DNA from: Gordonia polyisoprenivorans
Lineage (GTDB): Bacteria > Actinomycetota > Actinomycetes > Mycobacteriales > Mycobacteriaceae
DNA length: 64,000 nt
Direction: 5' to 3'
Assembly: GCF_017654315.1 (NCBI RefSeq)
Contig: NZ_CP072203.1
Span: 1,984,001-2,048,000, forward strand
Shown: positions 62,740 through 64,000 of the stretch, piece by piece
How positions within the stretch are numbered: position 1 is the first letter of the stretch
How the letters are laid out: each line of letters starts with the position of its first letter
Translations under genes and position numbers: made by a program
Notes under the pieces: model-generated
Database searches by the model: none
The model's input: only the letters and a program-made list of their open reading frames with translations
Told to the model about the DNA's origin: nothing

Positions 62740-63204
62740 ATGGCAGCCAGCAAGACTCGTCGAAATGTCCGTGTCCTCGGAGCGACCGCCGCGATCGCCG
62801 GCGTGGGTGCGCTCACCGCGGCGATGGCCGCACCTGCCTCAGCAGATGTGACCGGCGTATCGATCACGACGCCGTCCGGCTTCGCGTTGAGCTCGGGCAG
62901 CTTCGGAACGTCCTGCTCGTACACCGTGTCGGCGGATATCAACAATTCGCAGGCCGGAGCGCCGTCTGTGGTGTTCAAGGCCGCCAAGGCAGGTGGCTCG
63001 ACATCGACGATTGGAACCGTAACCTTCAACCAGGCAGGTCCAACCACCGTGACTGCTACGTGGAAGCCGACGTCGAAGGGCGTCTACACCATCACCGCAA
63101 CACAGAACGGCGTCAGCCAGTCGACGACAGCCAACGTCACCGGCACCGGCATCCAGCTTCCTGCCCCACTCGGCAATGGCAACTGCCTCGTCCTGCCGTT
63201 CTGA
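62740..63204 (+). CDS. Small secreted protein, possible Ig-like fold
   Basis: A 154-aa exported protein. The signal peptide (basic AASKTRRNVRV, then a hydrophobic Ala/Gly core) ends at PASA-D near residue 33. The mature part is a single Ser/Thr-rich beta domain with GSFGTSCSYTVSADI, TVTATWKPTSKGVYTITATQNG and a terminal NGNCLVLPF; the two cysteines could form a disulfide. The pattern suggests an Ig-like domain, but no named family is recognised. AAAGGAG precedes the ATG at 62740. A perfect 18-bp terminator follows. Confidence 0.8.
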   Translation: MAASKTRRNVRVLGATAAIAGVGALTAAMAAPASADVTGVSITTPSGFALSSGSFGTSCSYTVSADINNSQAGAPSVVFKAAKAGGSTSTIGTVTFNQAGPTTVTATWKPTSKGVYTITATQNGVSQSTTANVTGTGIQLPAPLGNGNCLVLPF

Positions 63205-63220
63205 CACCTTCGCGAAACTC

Positions 63221-63260
63221 TGACAAGGGAGCCACGACACTCGTCGTGGCTCCCTTGTCA
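63221..63260. terminator. Bidirectional terminator between convergent genes
   Basis: TGACAAGGGAGCCACGAC (63221-63238) pairs perfectly with 63243-63260 around a 4-base loop. The right arm includes the TGA stop codon of the minus-strand cyclo-ligase gene. Confidence 0.85.
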
Positions 63261-63842
63261 TGTAGGTGGCGACAGCCGCGTGAACCCACCACCCGGCGTC
63301 AGCACCCACTCCATCGGCACGTCGTAGGCGTCGGCGGGTAGGTCGTCGAGCAGCTCGTGGTCGTAGACGATGCCGACGAGTGTTGCCCGAATGCCGGCGA
63401 TGCTGCGGTCGTAATAGCCTGCGCCACGGCCCAATCGCGCCCCGGTGCGGGCGACTGCCAGCGCTGGGACAAAGACGACGTCGGCGTCTGAGATCGCGTC
63501 GACGCCCAGCCGCGGGCCGGTCGGCTCGAGAAGTCCGAACCGACCCCTGGCCAGCGAGTCCCGTGCGTCGTAGCGCACCCAGTCCAGCGGTGCCGGCGGC
63601 CCGGGCGGCACCACCGGCAACAGCACTGTGCAGCTGTGGCCGCGCAGCGCGTCGAGGAATGCCACCGACCCCGGCTCGGCGCCTACCGGAACGTATGCCG
63701 CGGCCGTCACCGTGTCGTCGAGCAGCACAGGGCTCGATGCGAGGTGGGTGACGAGCCGAGTCGCCGCGCGGTCACGATCCTCGAGGGTCAATGCTGCTCG
63801 CCGGGCTGCGAAGCCGGCCCGCAGTTCGTCCTTGCCCGCCAC
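63258..63842 (-). CDS. 5-formyltetrahydrofolate cyclo-ligase
   Basis: A 194-aa cytosolic enzyme that converts 5-formyl-THF to 5,10-methenyl-THF with ATP. KDELRAGFAARRAAL starts the fold, and FVPALAVARTGARLGRGAGYYDRSI contains the family signature GxGxGYYDR. The GTG at 63842 follows GAAGGAG by five bases; a longer frame upstream is not supported. It corresponds to Rv0992c. Its stop codon is embedded in the shared terminator. Confidence 0.92.
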   Translation of the reverse strand: MAGKDELRAGFAARRAALTLEDRDRAATRLVTHLASSPVLLDDTVTAAAYVPVGAEPGSVAFLDALRGHSCTVLLPVVPPGPPAPLDWVRYDARDSLARGRFGLLEPTGPRLGVDAISDADVVFVPALAVARTGARLGRGAGYYDRSIAGIRATLVGIVYDHELLDDLPADAYDVPMEWVLTPGGGFTRLSPPT

Positions 63843-63974
63843 GGATTCTCCTTCGCCGCCGATCGCTGTCGCCGCGCGTATCGTAGCGCTGACCAGGTGT
63901 GACACCGGTCTCGGTGGCGGCGATCTCCCAGCGTTCGCGCATCGCATCTGTGGCTGCTTCCCGGCAACCGACAT

Positions 63975-63990
63975 TAGGGTGTTTCTCATG
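63975..63990 (+). promoter_or_regulatory. -10 element and leaderless start of the last gene
   Basis: TAGGGT (63975-63980) is followed by seven bases and ATG at 63988. Confidence 0.55.
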
Positions 63991-64000
63991 ACCAGCGTGA
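63988..64000 (+). CDS. Start of a gene cut by the window end (galU expected from gene order)
   Basis: Only ATG and three further codons (MTSV) are present, preceded by a -10 hexamer at leaderless spacing. In M. tuberculosis the gene divergent from the cyclo-ligase is galU (UTP-glucose-1-phosphate uridylyltransferase, Rv0993). The sequence itself cannot confirm this. Confidence 0.4.

Overview
The window is GC-rich actinobacterial DNA from a mycolic-acid-bearing genus, most likely Gordonia or a close relative. The reasons are two MspA-type porins, an MprAB-PepD stress system, a mycothiol-type TIGR03086 protein, a PerM-like protein, a Ruc-like zinc-ribbon protein and many leaderless genes. No rRNA, tRNA or CRISPR array is visible. 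From memory, the order of core genes follows M. tuberculosis Rv0954 to Rv0993: 34-kDa antigen family, perM, purN, purH, AAA+ ATPase, VWA protein, DUF1707 protein, rpmF, mprA, mprB, pepD, moaB2, mscL, SAF protein, Ruc, 5-formyl-THF cyclo-ligase and a final start codon that may be galU. Accessory blocks are inserted between these anchors.

Layout. 0-4.5 kb: acyl-CoA metabolism (CitE-like lyase, acyl-CoA synthetase, acetoacetyl-CoA synthetase). 4.9-10.3 kb: membrane proteins and purine genes. 10.4-19.3 kb: a sulfonate block with a TauE-type exporter, a GntR regulator, a small ferredoxin, an AprA-like flavoprotein fused to HEAT repeats, an ABC importer and a TauD-like dioxygenase. A 195-bp MITE-like element sits exactly between the stop codons of tauD and its convergent neighbour. 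20-24 kb: an autoregulated arsR operon and a GT39-type membrane glycosyltransferase. 24-34 kb: AAA+/VWA pair, DUF1707 protein, divergent TetR/MFS pair with twin operators, AEC transporter, DUF4190 protein, rpmF and a TRIC-type channel.

34.4-36.1 kb is a small plastic island: an IS110 element with a candidate bridge RNA, surrounded by dispersed and tandem repeats. 36-40 kb holds an SDR divergent from an AurF-like diiron oxygenase, a ferredoxin/ferredoxin-NADP reductase and a DUF2834 protein. 40-49 kb is assimilatory nitrate reduction: an unknown 115-aa protein, NirB, NirD and a fused nitrate reductase/CysJ-like flavoprotein, with a DctA-type transporter inside the block. 49-56 kb is envelope stress (mprAB, pepD, moaB2) followed by two porins. 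56-64 kb holds a CopB-type P-ATPase with a CsoR-like operator, mscL, a SAF protein, nhaA, a Ruc-like chaperone, a small secreted protein and 5-formyl-THF cyclo-ligase.

Recurring themes are leaderless starts (a TANNNT hexamer 6 or 7 bases before ATG or GTG, nine strict cases), palindromic operators in divergent or autoregulated promoters, 21-bp repeat arrays, and membrane proteins with Tyr-Gly-Gln/Pro-rich low-complexity tails. All functional assignments come from reading motifs and gene order; no database search was run.
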